Counted from the first letter of the stretch, positions 1-7,850 are shown. The stretch: 11,877 nt of DNA from JAXDBV01 sp034678415 (GCA_034678415.1 JAXDBV010000082.1:1-11877), one strand, 5' to 3'. Notes: generated by a model from the letters alone, not told the origin. Program-made: numbers and translations.

Positions 1-81
1 ACAGAAAAGGTACTGAATGCATGGTGTGGCAGACAGGTAAAGGCAATTGTGCGGAAGGATACCGGGCATAACTGCCTGTGA
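1..81 (+). CDS. possible 3' end of an unidentified gene (5' part outside window)
   Basis: A plus-strand frame is open from base 1 and stops with TGA at 79-81, giving 26 residues that begin TEKVLNAWCG and end RKDTGHNCL. It would converge on folC. The evidence is weak. A second plus frame is open from base 3 to a TAA at 67-69. On the minus strand, an ATG at 129-127 follows the folC stop directly and its frame stays open for 43 codons to base 1. So this edge could instead hold the start of a gene downstream of folC. I do not recognise any of the three peptides. About 30% of random 26-codon stretches would be open by chance. Confidence 0.25.
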   Translation, partial: TEKVLNAWCGRQVKAIVRKDTGHNCL

Positions 82-129
82 ACGCCGGTAATTTAACATC
101 CTCAGAAAATCCTGCCCCCCATAGTCCAT

Positions 130-1416
130 TCAAATTATTTCCGCCACTACAAAGGCGCTGCCGGTGACCAGCACCATGTCACCGGGTGCGGCGTTCTTCC
201 TGGCAGCTTTCAGGGCGTCGGACACACGATGGTACGCCATTCCCTTCAGGCCGGACTTCGTGGCTCTTTCCATAAGGACATTCTCATCCATAGCCCGTGG
301 CAGGTCGGCGCGGGTGAAATAGTAGATCGCATCGCTGGGCAGCAGCGGCAGTACAAGGCTATCATCCTTGTCACTCACCATGCCGAACACAATATGCAGC
401 CGTTTATGCGGGGTTTGCTGTACCTGTGCCATAACCTCCGACAGTCCGTCACGGTTGTGAGCCATATCAGCCACCACGAGCGGTTCATGTCCCAGCACCT
501 GCCAACGCCCGGCAAGCCCGGTGAGGGTACCCACCTTACCGAGTGCCCGAACCACATCATTGTCTTCAATGCTGAAACCGGCATCCCTGAGCACATCGAC
601 CGAAGCAAGAGTGGTGACAACATTCTTTTTCTGGTAGAGGCCCGCCAGGTCGCTCACGATATCCATGATCTTCCCGTCCGGTGCTTCCACCCTGAAAAGC
701 TGGTTACGGTCAGGGGTATGGAATGAATCAGCAACGCGGTATTTCTGGTCAGCGATGATGAGCGGTGCCTGTTTCTCAGCGGCAACCCCTTCAAACACAG
801 GGATGGTCCCGGCCTGTGTCTGCCCCACCACTACCGGCACTTTGGTTTTTATGATGCCGGCCTTCTCCGCTGCAATCTTTTCCAGCGTATCCCCCAGGAA
901 TTGCATGTGATCATAACCAATGTTTGTGATAACAGAAAGTACGGGATTGATGATGTTAGTTGAGTCGAGCCTTCCTCCCAATCCCGTCTCGACCACGGCT
1001 ATGTCAACCTTTTGATTTTCAAAGTATTTGAATGTCATGGCCACGGCCATCTCGAAGAAGGACGGTTTTAATCTGTCGAACAGCGGCCGGTATTCCCGGA
1101 CAAACGCCACCACGAAGTTCTTTTCGATCATTCGACCGTTGATTCTGATCCTTTCACGGTAATCCCTGAAGTGGGGCGAGGTGTGCAATCCTGTTTTACA
1201 GCCTGCCTGGCGGAGAATGGCCGCCAGCATATGAGAGACGGATCCTTTGCCGTTGGTACCTGCCACATGGATGGTTTTGAAATGCCTGTGGGGGTGCCCC
1301 ATCGCCTCATCAAGGGCGAGGATATTGTCGAGGTTGTTACGATACGCAGCCTTGCCTATCCTCTGGAACATTGGCAGCTGGCTGAAAAGATACCCGATGG
1401 TCTCCCGGTAGTTCAT
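130..1416 (-). CDS. folC: FolC bifunctional folylpolyglutamate synthase / dihydrofolate synthase
   Basis: This cytosolic Mur-ligase-type enzyme adds glutamate to dihydropteroate and/or folates with ATP, completing folate synthesis and retaining folates in the cell. Numbered from the upstream TTG (429 codons), it shows the ATP P-loop GTNGKGS at 54-60, HTSPHF at 79-84, the ETGLGGRLDSTN segment at 144-155, ITNIGYDH at 164-171 and AEKAGIIK at 184-191. The C-terminal domain contains GRW near 304-306 and DMAHN at 318-322, where many homologues have DGAHN. About 430 residues is normal for the family. The frame opens with TTG then ATG; I chose the ATG at 1416-1414 (428 aa). It lies 22 bases behind the nitroreductase stop on the same strand, so the two are probably cotranscribed. 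Whether it does both reactions cannot be read from sequence alone. Confidence 0.96.
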   Translation of the reverse strand: MNYRETIGYLFSQLPMFQRIGKAAYRNNLDNILALDEAMGHPHRHFKTIHVAGTNGKGSVSHMLAAILRQAGCKTGLHTSPHFRDYRERIRINGRMIEKNFVVAFVREYRPLFDRLKPSFFEMAVAMTFKYFENQKVDIAVVETGLGGRLDSTNIINPVLSVITNIGYDHMQFLGDTLEKIAAEKAGIIKTKVPVVVGQTQAGTIPVFEGVAAEKQAPLIIADQKYRVADSFHTPDRNQLFRVEAPDGKIMDIVSDLAGLYQKKNVVTTLASVDVLRDAGFSIEDNDVVRALGKVGTLTGLAGRWQVLGHEPLVVADMAHNRDGLSEVMAQVQQTPHKRLHIVFGMVSDKDDSLVLPLLPSDAIYYFTRADLPRAMDENVLMERATKSGLKGMAYHRVSDALKAARKNAAPGDMVLVTGSAFVVAEII

Positions 1417-1438
1417 CAATGCAGCGGGGGTATTCTCT

Positions 1439-1948
1439 TCACCATTTATTATAATGTATCCTGTCGGGGCGGAACCGGTCGGGTGCAGGTTTCACCTCGG
1501 CCGGATAACCGACAGAGACCAGGGCAAAGGGCTGGATATGCGGAGGCAGGATGAACAGCTCCCTCAGCCCCTGTTTCCGTTCCTCCCGGGGGTGGACACC
1601 GAGCCATACGGCACCCAATCCGAGGCCATGGGCTGCCAGCAGCAGGTTCTGCGTGGCAGCGGCACAGTCAACGGTCCAGTAACCCGGAGGATGGCACAGA
1701 TGCTCATCACCGCAGATAAGAACGGCATGACTGGCTTCTTCCAGCATGGCCGCATGGGGATGCACTTGCATGATACGCCTGAAAAAAGACCTGTCATCGA
1801 TCACAAGGAAATGCCAGGGCTGTTTGTTCACGGCCGAGGGAGCATACATGGCCGCCCTGATGATCTCCTGTATCTTCTCATCCTCCACCTTCTTCTTGCT
1901 GTACTTACGGATGCTGCGCCTCGTATAAATCGCTTCCAGGATATCCAT
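1439..1948 (-). CDS. nitroreductase-family FMN oxidoreductase
   Basis: A small cytosolic flavoprotein of 169 residues, the usual size for a compact nitroreductase-family protein. Such enzymes bind FMN, usually as dimers, and pass electrons from NAD(P)H to nitro compounds, quinones or other acceptors; the natural substrate is unknown here. The N-terminal RRSIRKY at 10-16 is the family FMN-phosphate signature. APSAVNKQPWHF at 36-47 is the conserved flavin-binding segment. The helix DCAAATQNLLLAAHGLGLG at 94-112, followed by AVWLG, and the late SVGYPAE at 145-151 also match the family. The ATG at 1948-1946 places the RRSIR motif at its usual distance from the start. It precedes folC by 22 bases and diverges from the PhoH gene. 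Assignment to the family is firm; a specific reaction is not. Confidence 0.92.
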   Translation of the reverse strand: MDILEAIYTRRSIRKYSKKKVEDEKIQEIIRAAMYAPSAVNKQPWHFLVIDDRSFFRRIMQVHPHAAMLEEASHAVLICGDEHLCHPPGYWTVDCAAATQNLLLAAHGLGLGAVWLGVHPREERKQGLRELFILPPHIQPFALVSVGYPAEVKPAPDRFRPDRIHYNKW

Positions 1949-2019
1949 ATACTGCTATTAAATCTCACCAAGATAAGAAATTTTAATACTTTTATACCTT
2001 TATTTAACCATCCGGAGTC
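1949..2019. promoter_or_regulatory. divergent AT-rich promoter region
   Basis: These 71 bases separate the starts of the nitroreductase (minus) and PhoH (plus) genes, so they should hold both promoters. On the plus strand, TACTTTTA at 1987-1994 and TACCTTTA at 1995-2002 resemble the Bacteroidota -7 element TAnnTTTG except for the last base. I see no clear -33 TTG at the expected distance for either. On the minus strand TATCTTGG is the closest match, with one mismatch. CGGAG at 2013-2017 lies just ahead of the PhoH ATG and could serve as a weak ribosome binding site. Promoter location is inferred from gene orientation; the exact boxes are tentative. Confidence 0.4.
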
Positions 2020-3348
2020 ATGAAGAAAACCAGTAAAATATTTGTGCTTGATACCAATGTGCTGCTTCATGATTATAAATGCATATATAATTTTGAAGAA
2101 AACCATATAGTAATCCCCATTGTTGTGCTTGAGGAACTCGACAGGTTCAAGCGGGGAAACGACCAGATCAATTTTCATGCGAGGGAATTTACCCGTGAGC
2201 TGGATAAGCTCTCGGGTGACAGATTGCTGTCCGACGGTATCAGCCTGGGAAAGGGCAAGGGTAAGTTATTCATTGAGACCGGCAAATCGTTTTCCGAGCT
2301 GGTGAGCAACTCATTCCCTGAAGCCACCCCCGACCACCGTATTCTGGCGATCGCTGATTTTGTCCGCCACAAACATCCGAACACGCAGGTTGTTCTCATC
2401 ACCAAGGATATCAATCTCAGGATGAAGGCAAAGTCGCTGGGTTTGAAAGCGGAAGACTATGAGAACGACAAGGTGGCGAATATTGATGATCTGTACAGGG
2501 ATATCATAACCCTCGATAATGTCAACGGAGAGCTGATCTCTACGCTGTATAATAATCCGGAAGGTGTGCCGGTGGATAAGTTCAAGCTTGGCACACCGCC
2601 TTTTGCCCACCAGTATTTCATCCTGAGAAGCAACAAATCGAGCGCCTTGGGGCATTATCAGCCGGACACAGGAAAGATCACACGGGTGGAGAAAATGGTG
2701 GCCTTCGGCATTGAGCCGCGCAATGCCGAGCAGACCTTTTCCATTGATGCACTGACACGGCAGGACATACAACTGGTCACCCTCACCGGCAAAGCGGGTA
2801 CGGGGAAGACGCTGCTGGCCCTGGCAGCCGCCCTCCACCAGCGGCACGATTACAAACAGATCTTCCTCGCAAGACCTATCGTCCCGCTGGCAAACCGCGA
2901 TATGGGATTCTTGCCCGGCGATGTGAACGAGAAGATGGAACCTTATATGCAACCGCTGTTTGATAACCTGTCGGTGATCAAACACAAATATTCACAACAA
3001 AGCAAAGAGTACCAGAAGATTGAGGAGATGGTCAGGGATGAAAAACTGGTGATCACACCTCTGGCTTATATCCGGGGACGGAGCCTGTCAAAAATATTCT
3101 TTATCGTCGATGAGGCACAGAACCTCACCCCCCACGAGGTGAAAACCATCATCACCCGTGCAGGGGAGGGCACCAAAATGGTGTTCACCGGTGATATTGA
3201 ACAGATCGACTCCCCCTACCTTGACACACAGTCGAACGGGCTTACTTACCTGTCGGACAAGATGCGGGGTCAGGAGTTGTTTGCCCATGTGAACCTGGTG
3301 AAAGGGGAACGCAGCTACCTGGCCGAGCTTGCCAGTAAACTACTGTAA
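2020..3348 (+). CDS. PIN-domain / PhoH-family ATPase (YlaK-like)
   Basis: A two-domain protein of 442 residues, the usual length for PIN-PhoH (PhoH2-type) proteins. Residues 1-145 form a PIN domain: VLDTNVLLHD at 9-18 supplies the first acidic residue (D11), VVLEELDRFK at 35-44 the next (E38/E39), DHRILAIADF at 105-114 and LITKDINLRMK at 126-136 the rest. Residues about 235-442 are the PhoH helicase-like ATPase, with Walker A GKAGTGKT at 257-264, IFLARPIVPL at 281-290, Walker B IFFIVDEAQN at 359-368 and MVFTGDIEQID at 387-397. Characterised PhoH2 proteins couple ATP-dependent RNA unwinding to PIN ribonuclease activity; that this one does so is inference. The acidic residues look intact. It is first in the plus-strand block, and sixA starts 11 bases after its stop. 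Confidence 0.94.
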   Translation: MKKTSKIFVLDTNVLLHDYKCIYNFEENHIVIPIVVLEELDRFKRGNDQINFHAREFTRELDKLSGDRLLSDGISLGKGKGKLFIETGKSFSELVSNSFPEATPDHRILAIADFVRHKHPNTQVVLITKDINLRMKAKSLGLKAEDYENDKVANIDDLYRDIITLDNVNGELISTLYNNPEGVPVDKFKLGTPPFAHQYFILRSNKSSALGHYQPDTGKITRVEKMVAFGIEPRNAEQTFSIDALTRQDIQLVTLTGKAGTGKTLLALAAALHQRHDYKQIFLARPIVPLANRDMGFLPGDVNEKMEPYMQPLFDNLSVIKHKYSQQSKEYQKIEEMVRDEKLVITPLAYIRGRSLSKIFFIVDEAQNLTPHEVKTIITRAGEGTKMVFTGDIEQIDSPYLDTQSNGLTYLSDKMRGQELFAHVNLVKGERSYLAELASKLL

Positions 3349-3359
3349 TTCATTGCTCT

Positions 3360-3857
3360 ATGTATAACAGGCTGTTAATTATTGTGCGTCATGGCAAGTC
3401 CGACTGGGCTGATCCTGATCTTGCCGATATTGACCGGCCGCTGAAATCGAGGGGAGTACAGGATTCGTACAGGATGGCCGGCCGGCTGAAGGACAGGGGA
3501 ATATGTCCTGACCTTCTCATCACCAGCCCGGCCACGAGGGCGATGAGTACCGCCATGATCTTTGCACGCGAACTGGGATATGACAACGCAAACATCAGGG
3601 TGATGGAAGAGTTGTATCACACCTCACCCAACAATCTGGTGAGCATAGCCTGCCATCTGCCCGGCGATCGATATACCGTGATGCTCTTCGGCCATAACCC
3701 GGGCCTCACTGATTTTGTCAACATTTACCTGAAAAACAGGGTGGATAACATACCGACGGCCGGGGTGGTGACACTCGAGTTCGAAAGGGGACACTGGTCA
3801 GATCTCCATCCGTCACGCGTGGTGGCTGAAACGGTTGAATTTCCGAAAAAAAAGTGA
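3360..3857 (+). CDS. SixA-like histidine phosphatase (phosphoglycerate-mutase superfamily)
   Basis: A 165-residue single-domain histidine phosphatase, the size of SixA. The catalytic RHG triplet is at 10-12 (H11 is the phosphate acceptor), the second conserved Arg is in TSPATRA (R60), EEL at 83-85 provides the acid, and FGHNPGLTDF at 110-119 carries the second catalytic His (H112). E. coli SixA dephosphorylates phosphohistidine on signalling or phosphotransfer proteins. The target here is unknown. There is no signal peptide, so it should be cytosolic. It starts 11 bases after PhoH and precedes ppk1, whose mechanism runs through a phosphohistidine, so a link to polyphosphate metabolism is a reasonable inference. 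The gene ends in a run of eight A bases encoding a KKK tail. A generic phosphomonoesterase role cannot be excluded. Confidence 0.9.
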   Translation: MYNRLLIIVRHGKSDWADPDLADIDRPLKSRGVQDSYRMAGRLKDRGICPDLLITSPATRAMSTAMIFARELGYDNANIRVMEELYHTSPNNLVSIACHLPGDRYTVMLFGHNPGLTDFVNIYLKNRVDNIPTAGVVTLEFERGHWSDLHPSRVVAETVEFPKKK

Positions 3858-4037
3858 TGTGACATGTTGCAGGGTGCATACCCTGTTGCGAGCACATTGA
3901 TGGAACGTGGGGCCATGGCTGTGCATGATTTTTTCTCCCATGGTCCGGCAATAAAAAGAAGCGCAATGATTTTTTTTGCATGTTTTAAATAAATAAAACC
4001 GTTCCCTTGTTATTATAGTATCCAAAAGGAAGATGCA
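3858..4037 (+). promoter_or_regulatory. spacer upstream of ppk1 with a small hairpin
   Basis: This 180-base noncoding stretch is far longer than neighbouring gaps in the same block, so ppk1 may have its own promoter or control. A perfect 6-bp hairpin lies at 3870-3885 (CAGGGT, loop GCAT, ACCCTG); no T-run follows, so it is not a standard intrinsic terminator. Two CCATGG palindromes lie within about 35 bases around 3912-3943. A T8 run and AT-rich DNA follow at 3970-4020, but I found no convincing -33/-7 pair. AAAAGGAAG at 4024-4032 is a good Shine-Dalgarno-like site for the ppk1 ATG. An extra ATG at 4033 opens a two-codon frame (Met-Gln-stop) that overlaps the ppk1 start codon. Confidence 0.4.
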
Positions 4038-6095
4038 ATGACCAAACAGAAGAAACTGGTGAACCGTGAGCTGAACTGGCTGGCTTTCAACCACAGGGTA
4101 CTGCAGGAGGCGGCCGATCCTTCGGTGCCGCTGATCGAGCGGCTGCGTTTCCTGGGCATCTTCTCCAATAATATGGATGAGTTTTTCAAGGTACGTGTGG
4201 CAACTGTGAAACGTATGATCGGACTGGAGAAATATGCAAAGGATATCATCGGGGAGAAGCCGAAAAAACTGTTGGCCAAGATCCAGAACAGGGTGATAGG
4301 ACTGCAGGAACAGTTTGAGGTTGTGTACGATGCGATACGGCAGGAGCTGGAAAAGGAGAAGATATTCCTGATCAATGAACACCAGCTGAACGATGGTCAA
4401 CGGTCATTTGTTGAGAATTATTTTGACGAAAAGGTGCTGCCGGTGTTGTCCCCCATCATGCTGAACCATGTTGAACAGTTTCCTGCGCTGGCCGATAAGT
4501 CGATTTACCTTGCCGTAAGGCTCACCAGTTCCCTGCCTGATATCACGAAGGAATTTGCCCTTATTGAGATCCCTGCCCAGTATGTTTCAAGGTTCCTGGT
4601 GCTTCCGCCCTCCGGTGAGAAAAAATACATCATTCTGCTCGATGATGTTATCAGGGCTTGTTTGTATAAGCTATTCGCTATCTTCCACTTCGATCGTATG
4701 GAAGCCTACACCGTAAAAATCACACGGGATGCCGAACTAGATATTGATAATGATATAACCAAAAGTTTCCTTGAACAGATCTCAAGGAGCGTATCAGGAA
4801 GAAAAAAGGGTGAGCCGGTGCGTTTTGTATATGACAACCAGATCCCCGACGACCTCCTTCATTACCTGATCCGTCACCTGGGGCTTGATGATGACGATAA
4901 TATCATACCGGGAGGACGGTATCACAACTTCAAGGATTTCATGGCTTTCCCCAACATAGGTGACCCTCATCTTGAATATTCCAAAACCGCTCCCCTTTCC
5001 CACCCTGAAATAAAACCTGGCAAGAGCATCATCAACCTCGTGAGCCGTAAGGATCTTCTGCTCTATTATCCGTACCAGAAATATTCTCATTTCATTGATC
5101 TGTTGCGTGAGGCATCGATGGATCCGAATGTAAGGGTCATCAAGATATGCCTGTACCGCATCGGTCAGCTCTCACGCGTGACGAACATGTTGATCAATGC
5201 GGCGAGGAACGGCAAGGAGGTAACCGTGGTGATGGAGCTGCGGGCCCGGTTCGATGAACGGTCGAACATCTACTGGTCGCGGGAGCTGGAAGAAGCCGGT
5301 GTAAAGGTGATCTTCGGCATACCCAACCTGAAGGTACATGCCAAGATTGTACAGATAAGCCGCAAGGAGAACAAGAAGATAGTCCATTATGCTGTGGTAA
5401 GCACGGGAAATTTTCACGACGGCAATGCGCTCGTCTATTCCGACCTTACCCTGTTCACCTCCGACAAACGTATCACCCATGAGGTGAAGAAGGTATTTGA
5501 TTTTTTCGAAAACACCTTTAAGCGTCATACCTACAAACACCTGCTGGTTTCACCCAATTTCATGCGACGCCGGCTGATCAGCCTCATCGAGAATGAGATC
5601 GTCCATGCAAAGCAGGGCAGGAATGCATATATATTCCTGAAAATCAACAATATCGTTGATGTTGACATGATCAAGAAGCTGTACAAGGCCAGCCAGTCGG
5701 GTGTGAAGATCCGCCTGATGGTGCGGGGAATATGCTCGCTTATGCCGGAGGTACCCGGCCTGAGCGAGAACATTGAAAGCAGGGCGGTCATCGATAAGTT
5801 CCTTGAACACGCAAGGATTTTCATTTTCTGTAATAATAACCGTGAACTTTTTTATATTTCATCGGCCGACTGGATGACCCGTAACCTGGATCATCGTGTT
5901 GAAGTGGCAGCACCAATCTATGATCCTGAACTGCAGCGACAGATCTTACACTATATGGATCTACACTGGAAGGACAATGTGAAAGCGCGCATCATTAATG
6001 CTGAACAGGACAACAGGTACTATACCAACAAACAGCCCGATAAAACCAGGTCACAGATGAAGCTCTACGAGCTGCTTAAGGAGAATAAATTATAG
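4038..6095 (+). CDS. ppk1: polyphosphate kinase 1
   Basis: A 685-residue PPK1, close to E. coli Ppk in length. It reversibly moves the gamma-phosphate of ATP onto inorganic polyphosphate via an autophosphorylated histidine, generally as a membrane-associated oligomer. The N domain opens with RELNWLAFNHRVLQEA at 10-25 and IERLRFLGIFSNNMDEF at 33-49, near-universal in PPK1. The catalytic C1 domain has YYPYQKYSHF at 343-352, KICLYRIG at 369-376, the RARFDERSNI segment at 402-411 and KVHAK at 432-436 with the catalytic His at 434. The C2 domain has FLEHARIFIF at 588-597 with the second conserved His (591), and SADWMTRNLDHRVEVAAPI from 609. All key residues look intact. The start is supported by AAGGAAG about 8 bases upstream. 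The ppx-like gene starts 17 bases after its stop, which points to cotranscription. Confidence 0.98.
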   Translation: MTKQKKLVNRELNWLAFNHRVLQEAADPSVPLIERLRFLGIFSNNMDEFFKVRVATVKRMIGLEKYAKDIIGEKPKKLLAKIQNRVIGLQEQFEVVYDAIRQELEKEKIFLINEHQLNDGQRSFVENYFDEKVLPVLSPIMLNHVEQFPALADKSIYLAVRLTSSLPDITKEFALIEIPAQYVSRFLVLPPSGEKKYIILLDDVIRACLYKLFAIFHFDRMEAYTVKITRDAELDIDNDITKSFLEQISRSVSGRKKGEPVRFVYDNQIPDDLLHYLIRHLGLDDDDNIIPGGRYHNFKDFMAFPNIGDPHLEYSKTAPLSHPEIKPGKSIINLVSRKDLLLYYPYQKYSHFIDLLREASMDPNVRVIKICLYRIGQLSRVTNMLINAARNGKEVTVVMELRARFDERSNIYWSRELEEAGVKVIFGIPNLKVHAKIVQISRKENKKIVHYAVVSTGNFHDGNALVYSDLTLFTSDKRITHEVKKVFDFFENTFKRHTYKHLLVSPNFMRRRLISLIENEIVHAKQGRNAYIFLKINNIVDVDMIKKLYKASQSGVKIRLMVRGICSLMPEVPGLSENIESRAVIDKFLEHARIFIFCNNNRELFYISSADWMTRNLDHRVEVAAPIYDPELQRQILHYMDLHWKDNVKARIINAEQDNRYYTNKQPDKTRSQMKLYELLKENKL

Positions 6096-6112
6096 GATAA
6101 AAATATCATACC

Positions 6113-7012
6113 GTGAAAGTTCTCAGGTTTGCTGCAATTGATATCGGAAGCAACTCCATCAGGCTGTTGTTCATGGATGCACTGGAGTCAGGGCAGGAAA
6201 CCATTTTCAACAAGACAAGCCTTATCAGGGAGCAGTTGCGCCTCGGGGAGGATGTTTTCAATTACAGGATGATCAGGGAATTCAAGGTGGACAAGCTGGA
6301 GCACATCATGATGGCGTTCCGTCACCTGATCCTCGCCAATGATGTTCTTCGATACCGTGCCTGTGCCACAGCTGCCATGCGTGAAGCCAGTAACGGGCTG
6401 GAGATTATCGACAGGATATGGAAAGAAAGCGGCATATCCATTGATATCATCTCCCCTGAAGATGAAGCCCGCATCATCTATTCTTATGAGCTCAAAGACC
6501 TGATCAACCGTGACAGGAACTACCTCTATGTGGATGTGGGCGGGGGTGATACGGTGGTCACCATCGTGAGTCGTAAACAGGCCATCGATTCACGGTCCTT
6601 TCCCATCGGCACCATCCGTCTTCTCCATGAACTCGTGACAGCGGATCAGTTCGAGGAGATGAACGATTGGCTGTTACAGTGCTGCCGTAAATATCCCAGG
6701 CCGGAAATCATCGCTACCGGGGGCGATATCAACAAAGCATACCGGTTCACGGAAAAACCTTCAGGGAAACATTTAACTTACAAGGAACTGGATAAGCTGA
6801 CCAATTATATCAAGTCGTTCACCTTTGAAGACCGAATAAAGTTCCTGGGGCTGAATTTCGACAGGGCGGATGTCATCACCATTGCCATCGATATTTACCT
6901 CCGCATTATGAAACTGACCGGATCGACCGTTATTTGGGTTCCACAGATTGGACTGGCGGACGGCATAGTGCAGCAACTGTATGAGGAATATAAAAGAGAA
7001 AGCTATATTTGA
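6113..7012 (+). CDS. Ppx/GppA-family phosphatase, short form with altered phosphate loop
   Basis: A 299-residue actin-like-fold phosphatase of the Ppx/GppA family, which removes terminal phosphate from polyphosphate or pppGpp. It has only the core domains; E. coli Ppx is about 513 residues and carries extra C-terminal domains. Motifs: AAIDIGSNSIRLL at 7-19, ACATAAMREASN at 83-94, SPEDEARIIY at 114-123 with the likely catalytic Glu near 118, YVDVGGGDTVVT at 139-150, FPIGTIRL at 163-170 and IATGGDINKA at 200-209. The glycine loop is unusual: the family typically has GGGSTE, here GGGDTVV. The start is GTG at 6113; no other start leaves the first motif intact. It follows ppk1 by 17 bases, which favours polyphosphate as substrate. 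GppA activity or a sensing role remains possible. Confidence 0.9.
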   Translation: MKVLRFAAIDIGSNSIRLLFMDALESGQETIFNKTSLIREQLRLGEDVFNYRMIREFKVDKLEHIMMAFRHLILANDVLRYRACATAAMREASNGLEIIDRIWKESGISIDIISPEDEARIIYSYELKDLINRDRNYLYVDVGGGDTVVTIVSRKQAIDSRSFPIGTIRLLHELVTADQFEEMNDWLLQCCRKYPRPEIIATGGDINKAYRFTEKPSGKHLTYKELDKLTNYIKSFTFEDRIKFLGLNFDRADVITIAIDIYLRIMKLTGSTVIWVPQIGLADGIVQQLYEEYKRESYI

Positions 7013-7037
7013 ACCGGCGGATGACAGGGTAACGGAG

Positions 7038-7850
7038 ATGGAAAAAAATCTGATGAAACTATGCAAGCAGGTAAGGGACGTGGCCCGGGAGGCGGGGGAA
7101 TTCATTCGTTCACAATCCCCCGGCCTGACGCCACTAATCGTGGAGGAAAAGGGTAGGCACGATTATGTTACCCAGGTGGATATCGGGTCGGAGAAGATGA
7201 TCACCGAACGGTTGAAAAAAATATTGCCCGACACGGGCATCATAGGTGAAGAGATGCCGGCCGTTGACCGGGATAAACGCTTCAGGTGGATCATTGATCC
7301 ACTGGACGGAACCACTAATTTTCTTCACGGCCTGCCCCCCTATTCCATCAGTATTGCGCTGATGGATGGCCAGGAAGTGGTGATGGGTGTGATCCATGAA
7401 GTCACCACCGGAGATTTTTTCTATTCATGGAAGGATGCCTATGCCTACCATAACGGCCGACGTATCAGGGTATCATCTACCCCCACCATGAAGGAATCGC
7501 TGCTGGCAACAGGATTCCCTTACTCCAGCTTTGACCGTATCGACGGATACATGGATACCATGCGGTATTTCATGGAACATACCCGGGGTATCCGGCGCAT
7601 GGGCTCGGCAGCTATTGATCTTTCATACCTCGCCTGCGGCCGCTTTGATGGATTCTGGGAATACGGGCTCAAAATATGGGATGTGGCCGCTGCGTCCCTC
7701 ATCATACACCAGGCCGGCGGTATGATCAGCGATTTCTCGGGCGGAAACGACTTCCTGGAAGGAAAGGAAATAGTGGCGGCCAACCCGTTCATATTCCCCG
7801 ATTTCCTGAAACAAGTACAGTTGCACATGAACGTGAAGACGAATACATGA
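7038..7850 (+). CDS. inositol-monophosphatase-family phosphatase
   Basis: A Mg-dependent, Li-sensitive-type phosphatase of the IMPase/FBPase superfamily; 270 residues from the chosen start, typical of SuhB-like proteins. Metal-binding motifs are intact: IIGEEMP at 68-74, IIDPLDGTTNFLHG at 85-98 and the late IWDVAAASL at 213-221. RRMGSAAIDLSY at 186-197 is also conserved. Substrates in the superfamily include inositol phosphates, PAP (CysQ), histidinol phosphate and fructose bisphosphate, and the sequence does not settle which. The frame is open from an ATG at 6981, which would overlap the ppx gene by 32 bases. I chose the ATG at 7038, preceded by GGTAACGGAG, because the extra 19 residues add nothing conserved. 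The acyltransferase start overlaps its stop (ATGA at 7847-7850), implying translational coupling. Confidence 0.93.
   Translation: MEKNLMKLCKQVRDVAREAGEFIRSQSPGLTPLIVEEKGRHDYVTQVDIGSEKMITERLKKILPDTGIIGEEMPAVDRDKRFRWIIDPLDGTTNFLHGLPPYSISIALMDGQEVVMGVIHEVTTGDFFYSWKDAYAYHNGRRIRVSSTPTMKESLLATGFPYSSFDRIDGYMDTMRYFMEHTRGIRRMGSAAIDLSYLACGRFDGFWEYGLKIWDVAAASLIIHQAGGMISDFSGGNDFLEGKEIVAANPFIFPDFLKQVQLHMNVKTNT

Noticed and set aside
1454..2023. 189-codon plus-strand frame opposite the nitroreductase
   Set aside because: It covers the nitroreductase in antisense and runs through the divergent promoter region; no motif is visible.
2311..2985. 224-codon minus-strand open frame inside the PhoH gene
   Set aside because: The plus strand encodes an intact PIN-PhoH protein here; the antisense frame has no family features.
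3846..3853. Run of eight A bases at the end of sixA as a programmed frameshift site
   Set aside because: A -1 shift would add only two codons before another stop, so no meaningful alternative product results.
7676..7846. N-terminal extension of acyltransferase 1 by 57 codons
   Set aside because: It lies inside the IMPase gene, is low in hydrophobic residues, and has no counterpart in the paralogue, which starts exactly at the equivalent of 7847.
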